A DNA stretch of 64,000 nt from a bacterium (GTDB lineage Bacteria; Desulfobacterota; Binatia; DP-6): assembly GCA_026129405.1 (NCBI GenBank), contig JAHCID010000007.1, positions 1 to 64,000 of the forward strand. Direction: 5' to 3'. Made by a program: the position numbers and the translations under genes. Positions 1 to 9,368 of the stretch are shown here, in pieces (position 1 is the stretch's first letter; each line of letters opens with the position of its first letter). A model generated the notes under the pieces. It was not told where the DNA came from. It made no database searches and saw only the letters and a program-made list of their open reading frames with translations.

Positions 1-115
1 CGCCGAAGGCCTGGATGATTCGCTCGGCCGGGCCGGGCGCATCCGGCGCGGCGTCGCCGGCGGAGCGATCGGGCTCGCCCGGGGGGTCCTGGGTCGATGA
101 TGGAGGCGGCGCCAT
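1..115 (-). CDS. Truncated unknown protein (N-terminus only)
   Basis: An ATG at 113-115 on the minus strand opens a frame that runs off the left edge. The 38 visible residues begin MAPPPSSTQDPP, are rich in Pro, Ala, Asp and Gly, and end PAERIIQAFGG. It lies 71 bases downstream of the CobA-HemD gene on the same strand, so it is probably co-transcribed with the haem genes. The 'RIIQAFGG' ending resembles the start of small regulator-like or inner-membrane proteins found beside hemCD in some proteobacteria, but too little is visible to name it. Inference only. Confidence 0.4.
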   Translation of the reverse strand, partial: MAPPPSSTQDPPGEPDRSAGDAAPDAPGPAERIIQAFG

Positions 116-186
116 TGCGCGGTTCCTCTGGCTTCGGCCCGGTGCGTCGACGGCGATCCGCCGCGGGGGCCGGCGCGGCCGGAACG

Positions 187-1695
187 CTAGAGGCCCTGGC
201 TCTGATCCACGGCGTCCAGCAGCCCGCCCAGGTCCGGCCGTTCCGCGATGCGTACCGTACGCCAGCGTACGATGCGGAGCGCGCGCGCGATCTGGTCGCT
301 GAGCGCGAAGGCGGTCACGGAGACGAGGGCGGGTTGCAGCTTCGCCTTCTGCGCCAGCGTAACAAACTGCGCGGCGGTGCGAACGGAAAAAAACAGGATG
401 CCGTCCGCCGAATGCTCGGACAGTGCGCGTACGGCGGTGGGCGGCAGCTCGGTCGCGACCAGCGCGCGGTACACGGCGATCTCGCGCACCTCGAACCCCA
501 GCGGCTCCAGCGCCGCGGCCAGGCTGAAGGACACCGTCTCGGCGGCGGGGTGCAGGATCGCCCCGTCGTCGGGATGCAGCCGCCGCGCCAGCAGGTCGGC
601 CAGGTCCTCGCCGGTCCCGTCGGCGCTGACCACGGTGCGGAAGCCCGAGGCGTGGGCCACCTGCGCCGTCGCCTGGCCGACCGTGAAGACCGGCAGCGCG
701 GGGGCGTCGTAGCGGGCGAAGAATGCGCGCACGCCGTTGGCGCTCGTGAAGACGATCCAATCGTACGCGTCCGCCGCGGCGACCGCGCGCTCGAGCGGGG
801 CGGGATCGACGGGCGGATCGAGCACGATCGTGGGCGCGACGAGAACCTCCGCGCCGCATGCCTCGAGGAGACGCGCCAGCTCGGGCGCCTGGTCGCGCGG
901 GCGCGTGACCACGATGCGACGCCCGAGCAGCGGCCGATCCGTCACCCAGGCGACCTGCTCGCGCAGCTCGACCACCCGGCCGATCACCAGCACCGCCGGG
1001 GCGCGCACGGCGGCGGTGCGGGCCTGCTCCGCGAGCGTCGCCGCGGTCGCGACCACGGTGCGCTGGGTGCCGAGCGTGCCGCGCTCGACGACGGCAGCGG
1101 GCATCGCCGGATCGAGTCCGCCTGCGAGCAGGCGCTCGAGGATGGCTTCGAGGTGGCGGATGCCCATCAGGAAGACGAGCGTCCCGCCGAGCCGGGCGAG
1201 GAGCTCCCACGGCAGCTGGGGGGGCGCGCTCGGGACGTCGGGCGTCGCGGCCTGGTGCCCGGTCGCGATCGTCACCAGCGACGCGTGGGCGCGGTGCGTG
1301 ACGGGGATGCCCGCCCAGGCCGGCACCGCGAGCGCCGACGTAACCCCGGACACGACCTCGAACGGCACGGCCGCCGCGCGCAGCGCCGTGGCCTCCTCGC
1401 CGCCGCGTCCGAAGAGGAACGGGTCGCCGTTCTTGAGGCGCACGACGAGCTTGCCCTCGCGTGCCCGCGCGATCAGCAACGCCTCGATCGCCTGCTGCGA
1501 GAGGCGGTGCGGATCGCCGTGCGAGGAGCCGACGCGGATCACCTCGGCCTCGGGCCGCACGGCCTCGAGCAGGCGGCCATGGACGAGATAGTCGCAGACG
1601 ACGACGTCGGCGGCGGCGAGCCACTCGCGGCCGCGCAGCGTGAGCAGTCCCGGATCGCCCGGCCCCGCCCCGACGAGGACGACGCGGCCGCTCAT
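187..1695 (-). CDS. cobA-hemD: Uroporphyrinogen-III C-methyltransferase / uroporphyrinogen-III synthase fusion
   Basis: A 502-residue two-enzyme fusion. Residues 1 to about 245 are a SAM-dependent uroporphyrinogen-III methyltransferase (CobA/SUMT), beginning MSGRVVLVGAGPGDPGLLTL and carrying VVRLKNGDPFLFGRGGEE. This step sends uroporphyrinogen III to precorrin-2 for sirohaem and cobalamin. Residues about 255-500 are HemD, which closes and isomerises hydroxymethylbilane (DWIVFTSANGVRAFF motif). The ATG at 1693-1695 overlaps the hemC stop by four bases, so the two are translationally coupled. A longer upstream frame exists but would bury the canonical SUMT start. Such fusions are known in several bacterial groups; cytoplasmic enzyme. 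Confidence 0.95.
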   Translation of the reverse strand: MSGRVVLVGAGPGDPGLLTLRGREWLAAADVVVCDYLVHGRLLEAVRPEAEVIRVGSSHGDPHRLSQQAIEALLIARAREGKLVVRLKNGDPFLFGRGGEEATALRAAAVPFEVVSGVTSALAVPAWAGIPVTHRAHASLVTIATGHQAATPDVPSAPPQLPWELLARLGGTLVFLMGIRHLEAILERLLAGGLDPAMPAAVVERGTLGTQRTVVATAATLAEQARTAAVRAPAVLVIGRVVELREQVAWVTDRPLLGRRIVVTRPRDQAPELARLLEACGAEVLVAPTIVLDPPVDPAPLERAVAAADAYDWIVFTSANGVRAFFARYDAPALPVFTVGQATAQVAHASGFRTVVSADGTGEDLADLLARRLHPDDGAILHPAAETVSFSLAAALEPLGFEVREIAVYRALVATELPPTAVRALSEHSADGILFFSVRTAAQFVTLAQKAKLQPALVSVTAFALSDQIARALRIVRWRTVRIAERPDLGGLLDAVDQSQGL

Positions 1696-2612
1696 CGCCC
1701 GAGGAGCCGTCCTGCACCGCGCGCGAGCAGCTGCGCGGCCAGCGCCGCTCCCAGCCGCTCGGCGTCGCCGCGCGCCGCGTCGTCGTGCGCCTCGACGCGC
1801 TCGCGACCGTCCGGGTCGATCACCATGGCGCGCAGCGCGACCCGTGCGCCGGCGACTTCGGCGTGGGCAGCCATGGGCGTGTTGCAGTCGCCGCCGATGG
1901 CGTGGAGGAAGGCGCGCTCGGCGGCGACGGCGACCTCGGCGTCGGCGTCGGCGACGACGCGCAGACAGGCGCGCGTCGCCGCGTCGTCGGCGCGGCATTC
2001 GAGCGCCAGCGCCCCCTGCCCGATCGCCGGGAGCAGCAGCTCGGTCGACAGCGGCCGCGCGGCCGGCTCCGCGATCCCGAGCCGCGCGAGTCCGGCGGCG
2101 GCGAGGACGAGCGCGTCGACCTCGCCGGCGCGCCACTTGCGCAACCGCGTGTCGACGTTGCCGCGCAGGAAGACGATCGCGAGGTCGGGTCGGTGCGCGA
2201 GCAGCTGCGCGCGCCGGCGCACGCTCGCCGTGCCGACGCGGCTGCCCGCCGGCAGCGCGGCGAGGCCGGCTGCGTGCGCGACCAGCACGTCGCGTGCGTC
2301 GGCGCGCGGCGGCACGGCACCGAGCATGCACCCCGGTGCGAGCGTGGCCGGCAGATCCTTCAGCGAGTGCACCGCGCAGTCGATGCGGCCGTCCTGGAGC
2401 GCCTCCTCGATCTCCTTCACGAACAGGCCCTTGCCGCCGGCGGGCGCCAGCGGTCCCTGCTGGAGCCGGTCGCCCGTGGTGCGGATCGGGACCAGCTCGG
2501 GCGCGCGGTCGGGATGTGCGGCGGCGAGCGCATCGCGCACGTGCCCCGCCTGGGCGAGGGCGAGGGCGCTGCCGCGGGTGCCGATGCGCAGGGGGAGCCC
2601 GGGCATCCTCAC
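1692..2612 (-). CDS. hemC: Porphobilinogen deaminase (hydroxymethylbilane synthase)
   Basis: 306 residues, the usual length. It polymerises four porphobilinogen units into hydroxymethylbilane for HemD. The family signatures are visible: IGTRGSALALAQ near residue 10, HSLKDLP near 82 and the dipyrromethane-cofactor Cys243 in GGDCNTP. The first possible start is a GTG at 2610-2612 that overlaps the hemA stop (GTGA); an ATG two codons later (MPGLPLRIG) is an equally good biological start. It sits between hemA and cobA-hemD in one overlapping run of minus-strand genes. Confidence 0.96.
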   Translation of the reverse strand: MRMPGLPLRIGTRGSALALAQAGHVRDALAAAHPDRAPELVPIRTTGDRLQQGPLAPAGGKGLFVKEIEEALQDGRIDCAVHSLKDLPATLAPGCMLGAVPPRADARDVLVAHAAGLAALPAGSRVGTASVRRRAQLLAHRPDLAIVFLRGNVDTRLRKWRAGEVDALVLAAAGLARLGIAEPAARPLSTELLLPAIGQGALALECRADDAATRACLRVVADADAEVAVAAERAFLHAIGGDCNTPMAAHAEVAGARVALRAMVIDPDGRERVEAHDDAARGDAERLGAALAAQLLARGAGRLLGR

Positions 2613-3946
2613 GCGTCCTCGTCGTCGTCGCCGGGGACGGGAACGGCGGCGAGTGCCGCGTCCGGCGCGTCCTCGCCGAGCTGGAACAGCGCGCGCGCCG
2701 CCTCGACGTAGAACGACTCGCCCGGTGCCGCCTGGTGCCCGCGCAGCGCGGTCAGCGGTGCGTGGAGTATCTTGTTGACGATGGCGCGCGTCAGACGCTC
2801 GATCGCCTCGCGCTGGCGCGCGTCGACGGGCCCGAGCGCCGCGAGGTGACGCGCCAGCTCGCGCTGCCGGATCGCCTCGACCTTGTCGCGGATGGCGACG
2901 ATCGTCGGCACGACGTCGAGCCCCTCGAGCCAGCGCCAGAACGCGTCGACCTCCGCATCGACGATCGCCTCGGCGCGCAGCGCCTCGGTGGCGCGCGCGC
3001 CCTGATTCTCGGCGATCACGCCGTCGAGGTCGTCGATGTCGTAGACGTACACGCCGTCCAGCTCCTGTACCGCCGGCTCGATCGCGCGCGGCACCGCGAG
3101 GTCGATGATGAACATGGGACGATGCCGCCGCTCGCGCATGGCGTCCTCGACCTGCCCGCGGCGCAGCAGGAAGTCGGGACCGGCGGCGGCGGCGCCGATC
3201 ACGAGGTCGGCGAGCGGGAGATACCGCGCCAGACGCTCGAACGGAACCGGCAGACCGCCGAGCTCACGCGCGACGTCGAGCGCACGCGCGTAGGTGCGGT
3301 TCGCGACCAGCAGCGAGCCGGTGCCGCGCGCGAGCAGCTGGCGGGCCGTGACCTCGCCCATGGTGCCCGCGCCCACGAGCAGCGCCGTCTTGTCGGCGAA
3401 GCGCTCGAAGATGCCGCCCGCCAGCTCCACGGCGGCCGACCCGACCGACACCGCCTTCTCCGCGATGCCGGTCTCGCTGCGCACCCGCTTGGCGACCGAG
3501 AACGACTTGTGGAAGCAGCGGTGCAACACGCGCCCCGACGTACCGAGCGACGCCGCGACGGCGTACTGGTCCTTCAGCTGCCCCAGGATCTGCGGCTCGC
3601 CGACCACCATCGAGTCGAGGCTGGCGGCGACGCGGAAGAGATGGCGCACGGCCTCGCGTCCCTCGTGCACGTACAGCGCCTGGCGCAGCTCCCGCGTGCC
3701 GCAGCCGTGGACCCGCCCCAGGAACTCGGGAATGGCGTCGGACGCCGCGGCCGCGTCGCCGCCGTAGGCCACCACCTCGACGCGGTTGCACGTGGAGACG
3801 ATGACGCCCTCCTGCACCCCCGGCAGCGTCACGAGCTCGCGCAGCGCCGGCTCGATGACGCCGTTCGCGAACGCCACCTGCTCCCGCAACGCGATCGGTG
3901 CCGTGTGGTGGCTGAGTCCGATCACGACGATGCCGTGTCCCTCCAC
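2609..3946 (-). CDS. hemA: Glutamyl-tRNA reductase
   Basis: 445 residues. It reduces glutamyl-tRNA(Glu) to glutamate-1-semialdehyde with NADPH, the first committed step of the C5 pathway to 5-aminolevulinate. The N-terminal GLSHHTAP motif, the catalytic Cys53 in VSTCNRVEV and the Rossmann motif LLVGAGTMGE are all present. The start is a GTG (3944-3946) two bases after the end of the ccsA-like gene, and the stop overlaps hemC. Use of the C5 pathway matches a proteobacterial type outside the alpha group. Confidence 0.96.
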   Translation of the reverse strand: MEGHGIVVIGLSHHTAPIALREQVAFANGVIEPALRELVTLPGVQEGVIVSTCNRVEVVAYGGDAAAASDAIPEFLGRVHGCGTRELRQALYVHEGREAVRHLFRVAASLDSMVVGEPQILGQLKDQYAVAASLGTSGRVLHRCFHKSFSVAKRVRSETGIAEKAVSVGSAAVELAGGIFERFADKTALLVGAGTMGEVTARQLLARGTGSLLVANRTYARALDVARELGGLPVPFERLARYLPLADLVIGAAAAGPDFLLRRGQVEDAMRERRHRPMFIIDLAVPRAIEPAVQELDGVYVYDIDDLDGVIAENQGARATEALRAEAIVDAEVDAFWRWLEGLDVVPTIVAIRDKVEAIRQRELARHLAALGPVDARQREAIERLTRAIVNKILHAPLTALRGHQAAPGESFYVEAARALFQLGEDAPDAALAAVPVPGDDDEDA

Positions 3947-3947
3947 G

Positions 3948-4769
3948 TCAGTACCCGCGGCCGTGGATCCCGAGTCCGAGCAGGTTGACGCTCACCAGCG
4001 ACGCCACCAGCACCGTGAACCCCGCGATGGTGAGCTGCGCCGCCCAGCGCCCGCGCCACCCGGCCGTCATGCGCCCCTGGAGCAGCACGACGTAGAGGCC
4101 CCACACGAGGAGCGTGAAGACGACCTTCGGATCGCCCGTCCACGCCTGCCCCCACGCCTCGTGCGCCCACACGATGCCGGTCACGATGGCGACCGTGAGC
4201 AGCACGAGACCCCACTGGAGACAGGTGTGGCTCAGCCGGTCGAGCGTCTCGAGCGACGGCAGGCGGCGCAGGACGCCGCGCCCGCGGTGGGCCTTCAGGC
4301 GGCGCTCCTGGACGAGATAGAGAACGCTCGCGCTGCATGCGATGCCGAACACGGCGTCGCCGAGGAACGCGAAGGCGACGTGCACCGGCAGCCACAGGCT
4401 GCGCAGCACCGGCGGCAACGGCTCCGCCCCGCCCTTCAACACGCTCGCGGCGAGCGTCAGGCCGAACGCGAGCGGCATCACGACCGCCCCGAGGGCGAGG
4501 AGTCCGGTGCGCCGCTGGAGCACCAGGAACAGGGCGACCAGCACCGCCGCCAGCATCGACAGCGCCTCGCCCTGGGTCGCGACCGGCAGGTGCGCCACCT
4601 GCGCACCGCGCAGGACGATCGACACCACGTGCAGGAAGAGCCCGCCGCCGAGCAGCCAGCCGAGGAGTCGCGTCGGAAACTCGCGCTGCGAGGTGATGGC
4701 GGTGAGCACCGCCGCGGTCGCGGCCAGATAGAGCCCGGCCGCGCAGCGCAGCAGCAGTATCTCCATCAT
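3948..4769 (-). CDS. CcsA/HemX-type cytochrome c assembly membrane protein
   Basis: 273 residues with about eight hydrophobic segments and almost no soluble domain. The C-terminal part carries the CcsA-type tryptophan-rich signature (WGQAWTGDPK, the counterpart of WG.YW.WDPKE) followed by a conserved histidine near the C-terminus (GLGIHGRGY). Family knowledge: CcsA/ResC proteins handle haem for system II cytochrome c maturation, and HemX homologues sit beside hemA and affect GluTR abundance. The position between cysG-N and hemA favours the HemX role, but sequence alone cannot separate the two. It overlaps the upstream gene by four bases. Confidence 0.85.
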   Translation of the reverse strand: MMEILLLRCAAGLYLAATAAVLTAITSQREFPTRLLGWLLGGGLFLHVVSIVLRGAQVAHLPVATQGEALSMLAAVLVALFLVLQRRTGLLALGAVVMPLAFGLTLAASVLKGGAEPLPPVLRSLWLPVHVAFAFLGDAVFGIACSASVLYLVQERRLKAHRGRGVLRRLPSLETLDRLSHTCLQWGLVLLTVAIVTGIVWAHEAWGQAWTGDPKVVFTLLVWGLYVVLLQGRMTAGWRGRWAAQLTIAGFTVLVASLVSVNLLGLGIHGRGY

Positions 4770-5410
4770 CGTGAGGGCGCCTCGAGACCAAGCGCGCCGA
4801 GCGTGCAGGCGCGGCCCGCGACCTCGGCCAGCAAGCGGTCGATGCCGGGGCGATCGTCGCGACGGACGAGCTCGAGGAGGTCGGAGTCGAGCAGCGCGGC
4901 GAGAACCGCACCGCGCCCCGGCCCGGCGTCGAGGCGCCGGCGGACGGCACCGAGAATCGTCAGGTAGGTGTCGTACTCGGGCCCGACGAGATCGGCGAGC
5001 CGGCGGCGCAGGCGTGCGGCCAGCGCGGGGCTCTCGCCGCCGGTACCGACGGCGATCTGGAGGTCGCCGCGCGTGACCACGGCGGCCGCAAAGAAATCGC
5101 AGGCGGCGGGGACGTCGAGGACGTTCAGGAGCACCCGCTCGCGCCGCGCCTCGTCCTCGAGGCGGGCGATCAACGCCGCGTCGGCGGTGACGGCGTAGCA
5201 GAGCGCGGCGCCGCGAAGGTCGCCCGCTTCGTACCCGCGCCGTAGCCAGCGCATCCCCGCCTCGGCCCCCGGCGGCAGCTCCGGCGCGATGATCGTGACC
5301 GCGGCCCCGGCCTCGCGACAGGCCAGGGCCTTGGCGAGCGCGGCCTCGTCGCCCCCGACCACCACGCAGGCGCGCCCCTCGAGGCGCAGGAAGACGGGGT
5401 GGGTTCGCAT
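4766..5410 (-). CDS. Precorrin-2 dehydrogenase (sirohaem synthase N-terminal domain protein)
   Basis: 214 residues matching the stand-alone N-terminal half of CysG (Met8p/SirC type). It opens with VVVGGDEAALAKALAC, an NAD-binding Rossmann start, and contains VLLNVLDVPAACDFFAAAVV and VGTGGESPALAARLRR, the standard family motifs. It oxidises precorrin-2 to sirohydrochlorin and may insert iron. With CobA downstream it completes most of the route from uroporphyrinogen III to sirohaem. The ATG at 5408-5410 is the first good start. The stop overlaps the next gene's ATG. Confidence 0.92.
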   Translation of the reverse strand: MRTHPVFLRLEGRACVVVGGDEAALAKALACREAGAAVTIIAPELPPGAEAGMRWLRRGYEAGDLRGAALCYAVTADAALIARLEDEARRERVLLNVLDVPAACDFFAAAVVTRGDLQIAVGTGGESPALAARLRRRLADLVGPEYDTYLTILGAVRRRLDAGPGRGAVLAALLDSDLLELVRRDDRPGIDRLLAEVAGRACTLGALGLEAPSR

Positions 5411-5475
5411 GGCCGCAACCGATGCTACCAGCGGCCCCCGATCCACAAAACCGGGACGGCCTACCCGCCGCGCCG

Positions 5476-6870
5476 TCAGCTCTTGCTGGGGATGCGCAGG
5501 ACCTGGCCGGGACGGATCGAGGCCGAGCGACCCATGCGATTGGCGCTCTTCAGCGCCGTGACGCTCACGCCGTAGCGCTGGGCGATGCCCGACAGCGTCT
5601 GGCCCTTCGTCACCTTGTGGGTGGCGAAGGCGCGCGCGTTCTTCGTCTTGCCCTCGCCGCGCGGCGGTGCCGCCGGCCTGGCGACGCGCGTGACGCGCGT
5701 TTCGGCCTGGATCTCGGCGAAACGCTCGTCGAAGCCGCTCGCACCCGCCGCCGGGATGCGCAGGGCATACCCGGAGGGGATCGCGCGCGCGCCGCTGAGG
5801 ATCGGGTCCATCAGGGCCGGGTTGAGCGCCGCCAGCGTGTTCCGATCGGTGCGGGCGACGCGCGCGGCGGCCTCGAAGCCGATCGGCGCCTCGAGCGCGC
5901 GCACGCGGGTGGGATCGAGCGGCCACTGCGGGACCTGGCCGAACCAGGCCTCGTGGTGCTTGTCGACGTCGAGCGCGGCGAGGAACTCGGCGTAGAAGTT
6001 GCGCGACGCGAAGCCGAACGCCGGACCGTCGTAGTGGCGGACGATGTGTCCGATGTCGCGGCTGCCGGTCTCGCGCACGGCACGGGCGAGACCGCCGGGG
6101 CCGTGGTTGTAGGCGGTGATGGCGAGCGGCCACGAGCCGAGGCGCTGATGCGAGTCGCGCAGGAAGCGCGCCGCGGCGCGCGTCGCGAGGATGGGATCTC
6201 GGCGCTCGTCGACGACGTTGTCGACCTGCAAGGCGAAGATCTTCCCGGTGCTCGGCATGAACTGCCAGATGCCGGCGGCGCCGACCTTCGAGTACGCCTC
6301 GAGGTTGAAGCACGACTCGATCAGCGGCAGCCGCGTCAGGTCGGTCGGCAGCCCCTCGTCGCGGAAGATACGCTCCATCTCCGGGAAGTAGCGCCGCGCG
6401 GTGCGATAGCCGTGCTCGAACTTCTCGCGGATGCCGCGCTGGGTTCGCAGCCGCTTCTCGCCCGCCGCCACCTCGAACTTGCGCGGATCGGTATCGCGCG
6501 CGAAGAGGTCGTAGATGCGCTTCTCGTCGGCGGGCAAGGTGGCCGGATCGACGCCGGCGGCGAAGCGCGCGAACAGGGCCCGCAGCCGCGCCAGCTCCTG
6601 CTCGATGGCGTCCTTCTCGATGCGCTCGAGGCGGATCGGACCGATGCTCGGATCGGCCGCGAGGGCGCGGAAGTCGAGGACGCTGTAGATGCGGTCGAGA
6701 TCGATGGTGTCGTGGACGACGATCTGCCGCTTGCCGTAGTCCGCGAAGATGGTGCGCCAGAAGCGGATCTGGTGCTCCATGCTGGCGGGACGCGGGAAGC
6801 TCGCGTTCGCCGCCTGCGCGACGACCGGAACGAGCCAGAGGAGGGCTGCGACGACGAGTGTCCGCATCAT
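5476..6870 (-). CDS. mltD: MltD-like membrane-bound lytic murein transglycosylase with LysM
   Basis: 464 residues. A signal peptide (MMRTLVVAALLWLVPVVAQA) is followed by a long helical region and then an SLT goose-lysozyme-like domain around residues 170-300. The catalytic Glu is in LIESCFNLEAYS, followed by VGAAGIWQFMPSTG and LAITAYNHG. A single LysM peptidoglycan-binding repeat (THKVTKGQTLSGIAQRYGV) closes the protein. It cleaves the MurNAc-GlcNAc bond to leave 1,6-anhydroMurNAc in the periplasm. It lacks the lipobox of E. coli MltD. It is the first gene of the minus-strand haem run, separated by 65 bases from the next gene, so it may be transcribed with it. Confidence 0.92.
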   Translation of the reverse strand: MMRTLVVAALLWLVPVVAQAANASFPRPASMEHQIRFWRTIFADYGKRQIVVHDTIDLDRIYSVLDFRALAADPSIGPIRLERIEKDAIEQELARLRALFARFAAGVDPATLPADEKRIYDLFARDTDPRKFEVAAGEKRLRTQRGIREKFEHGYRTARRYFPEMERIFRDEGLPTDLTRLPLIESCFNLEAYSKVGAAGIWQFMPSTGKIFALQVDNVVDERRDPILATRAAARFLRDSHQRLGSWPLAITAYNHGPGGLARAVRETGSRDIGHIVRHYDGPAFGFASRNFYAEFLAALDVDKHHEAWFGQVPQWPLDPTRVRALEAPIGFEAAARVARTDRNTLAALNPALMDPILSGARAIPSGYALRIPAAGASGFDERFAEIQAETRVTRVARPAAPPRGEGKTKNARAFATHKVTKGQTLSGIAQRYGVSVTALKSANRMGRSASIRPGQVLRIPSKS

Positions 6871-6906
6871 GGTCTCCCAGCCTCCTCTGCACCTCGACCG
6901 CACCAC

Positions 6907-8457
6907 ATGCGAAGGTACCAAAGGGCTCCGAGAGGAGTCAAACAAATCTCCGCGCAGGTGCTCTGCGCCCTGCTCCTCGCGGCCGTGGCGTGCGCGCCGG
7001 CGCCCGGTGCCGCGCCGTCCGGACCCGTCGTGGTGGCACTCGACGCCGACCCGCAGAGCCTCGATCCGCGCTTCGGCAGCGATGCGACCGCGGCCCGCGT
7101 GGCCGACCTGATCCACCTCGGTCTCACTCGCGGCGACGACGGCGCGCATCGCCTGCCGGCCCTGGCGACGCGCTGGACGCAACCCGACCCGACGACCGTG
7201 ATCTTCACGCTGCGGGACGACGTCCGCTTTCCCGACGGAACGCCGCTCACCGCCGACGACGTACGCGCGACCTACGAGGCGGTCCTCGACCCGGCCGTCG
7301 GCTCGCCGAAACGGGCGGCGCTGGCCGCCCTCGCGACCGTCGAGGCTCCCCACCCGCAGACGGTGGTGATGCGGCTGCGCGAGCCGTTCCCGCCCTTCCT
7401 CGACGCCACCGGGCTCGGCATCCTGCCCGCGGCCCGAGCCCGCGAGGCGGGCGAGGTCGCCGTCGGGGCCGGACCGTATCGGGTGCGGGAACGACGGACG
7501 GGCGAGCAGATCGTGCTGGTCGCGAATCCCGGCTGGCCGGGCCCCCGCCCTGCCCTCGACCCGCTCGTCCTGCGGGTCGTTCCCGACGCCATCACCCGGG
7601 TGCTCGAGCTGGCGCGCGGCGGGCTCGACCTGTCGCAGGACGTACCCGAGCCCGAGCTCCTCGACTGGCTCGCCGCCCGCCCCGGGCTCGCCGTGGAGCA
7701 ACGTACCGGCACCAGCTTCGGCTACCTCGCGCTGAACCAGGGCGATCCGCGCCTCGCCGATCGTCGCGTGCGGCGCGCGCTCGCCCACGCCCTCGACCGC
7801 GAGACGCTGCTGCGGGTCGTGCTCGGCGGCCACGGTCGGCTCGCGACCGGCATGCTGGCACCCGAGCACTGGGCCCATGCACCGGTGCCCGCGCCGCGCT
7901 ACGACCCGGCCCGCGCGCGCCGCCTCCTCGACCGCGCCGGGCTGCGCGATCCCGACGGCGGCGGGCCGGCGCCGCGCCTGCGTCTCGTCTACAAGACGTC
8001 CGGCGTGCCGCTGCGACGACGTCTTGCGGAAGCGATCCAGGCCCAGCTCGCCGCGGTCGGCGTCGCCCTCGACGTGCGTACCTACGAGTGGGCGACGCTG
8101 TTCGCCGACGTGCGCGCCGGCCGCTTCGAGACCACGGCGCTCGCCTGGGTCGGCGTCGGCGATCCGGACCTCTACTTCCTGACGCTGCATTCGACGATGG
8201 TGCCGCCGGCCGGCTACAACCGCGGCCACTTCGCGAGCCCGGTGATGGACCGTCTGCTGGCGCGCGCCCGATACGCCTCCGATCCCGCCGAACGGCGGCG
8301 GCTCTACGCGCGCGTCCAGCGGCGCGCCGCGCACGACCTCCCGATCGTGCCGCTCTGGTGGGAGGACCGCGTCGTCGTGCGCTCGACGCGCCTCACCGGC
8401 TTCGCGCCGACGGCGAGCGGCGCGCTCGACGCGCTCGCGCGGGCCCGACTCGACTGA
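6907..8457 (+). CDS. Peptide/nickel-type ABC transporter substrate-binding protein
   Basis: 516 residues if started at ATG 6907. It belongs to the SBP_bac_5 family: LDADPQSLDPRF near the mature N-terminus, then VIFTLRDDVRFPDGTPLTADDV and a typical C-terminal YARVQRRAAHDLPIVPLW. The N-terminus looks like a short lipoprotein signal (VLCALLLAAVAC followed by APAPG), which would tether it to the outer face of the inner membrane. GTG 6958 is the alternative start and gives a very short signal; I prefer ATG 6907 because it supplies the basic n-region (MRRYQRAPRGVK). The stop codon shares its A with the permease ATG. Confidence 0.9.
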   Translation: MRRYQRAPRGVKQISAQVLCALLLAAVACAPAPGAAPSGPVVVALDADPQSLDPRFGSDATAARVADLIHLGLTRGDDGAHRLPALATRWTQPDPTTVIFTLRDDVRFPDGTPLTADDVRATYEAVLDPAVGSPKRAALAALATVEAPHPQTVVMRLREPFPPFLDATGLGILPAARAREAGEVAVGAGPYRVRERRTGEQIVLVANPGWPGPRPALDPLVLRVVPDAITRVLELARGGLDLSQDVPEPELLDWLAARPGLAVEQRTGTSFGYLALNQGDPRLADRRVRRALAHALDRETLLRVVLGGHGRLATGMLAPEHWAHAPVPAPRYDPARARRLLDRAGLRDPDGGGPAPRLRLVYKTSGVPLRRRLAEAIQAQLAAVGVALDVRTYEWATLFADVRAGRFETTALAWVGVGDPDLYFLTLHSTMVPPAGYNRGHFASPVMDRLLARARYASDPAERRRLYARVQRRAAHDLPIVPLWWEDRVVVRSTRLTGFAPTASGALDALARARLD

Positions 8458-9368
8458 TGTTGCGCCGGCTCCTTCTGTGCGTGCCGACGCTGCTCGGCAT
8501 CTCGCTGCTCGTCTTCGCCTTCCTCGCGCTCGTGCCCGGCGACCCGGTCGAGATGATGCTCGGCGAATCGGCGGCGCCCGCCGACTCGGCGGCGGTGCGG
8601 GCACAGCTGGGCCTCGACCGCCCGCTCGTCGAGCGGCTCGCGGCCTTCCTCGGCGACCTCGCACGCGGCGATCTCGGCACCTCGATCACCTACCGCGCGC
8701 CGGTGGCGCAGGTCATCGCCGAGCGCTGGCCCGCCACGCTCGAGCTGGCCGCCGCCGCGTTCGTCACCGCGCTGCTGCTGGCCCTGCCTCTCGGCGTGCT
8801 CGCCGGGCTGCGCCCGCACGGGCCCGGCGATCGCCTCGCTCGTCTCGTGAGCCTGGCAGGGACGTGCCTGCCGAGCTTCTGGGTCGGGCCCCTCCTCGTC
8901 CTCGTGTTCTCGTTCTGGCTCGGCTGGCTGCCGGTGTCGGGGCGGGGCGGTCCCGCCCACCTCGTCCTGCCGGCGGTGACGCTCGCGCTCGGCATGGCGG
9001 GCGTCCTCGTGCGCCTCACGCGCGCGAGCCTCCTCGTCGCGTTGCGCGAGGACCACGTCCGCACGGCACGCGCGAAGGGGTGCAGCCCGGGACGGGTCCT
9101 CGTCGTGCACGCGCTGCGCACCGCGCTCGTGCCGGTCGTCACGGTCGCGAGCCTCCAGGGCGGCGCACTCCTCGCCGGAGCCATCGTCACCGAGACCGTG
9201 TTCGCGTGGCCCGGACTCGGGCGCCTCATGGTGCAGGCGATCTCGACGCGCGACTACCCGCTCGTGCAGGGCTGCGTGCTGGTCCTCGCCGCGGGCTACG
9301 TCCTCGTGAACGCGCTCGCCGACGTCCTCGCCGCGCGCCTCGACCCGAGGCTCCGCGATGCCGCGTAG
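8457..9368 (+). CDS. ABC transporter permease, DppB/OppB type
   Basis: 303 residues with six predicted membrane spans. The N-terminus (MLRRLLLCVPTLLGISLLVF) and the EAA-loop region (EDHVRTARAKGCSPGRVLVVHALR) are characteristic of the first permease of dipeptide/oligopeptide importers. The ATG overlaps the last base of the binding-protein stop (TGATG), and the gene overlaps the second permease by 11 bases, so the three genes form one translationally coupled operon. Confidence 0.93.
   Translation: MLRRLLLCVPTLLGISLLVFAFLALVPGDPVEMMLGESAAPADSAAVRAQLGLDRPLVERLAAFLGDLARGDLGTSITYRAPVAQVIAERWPATLELAAAAFVTALLLALPLGVLAGLRPHGPGDRLARLVSLAGTCLPSFWVGPLLVLVFSFWLGWLPVSGRGGPAHLVLPAVTLALGMAGVLVRLTRASLLVALREDHVRTARAKGCSPGRVLVVHALRTALVPVVTVASLQGGALLAGAIVTETVFAWPGLGRLMVQAISTRDYPLVQGCVLVLAAGYVLVNALADVLAARLDPRLRDAA

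Noticed and set aside
97-2778. Long plus-strand open frame across the haem genes
   Set aside because: It is antisense to hemC and cobA-hemD, is Arg/Ala/Gly-rich as expected of GC-rich antisense, and has no family motif.
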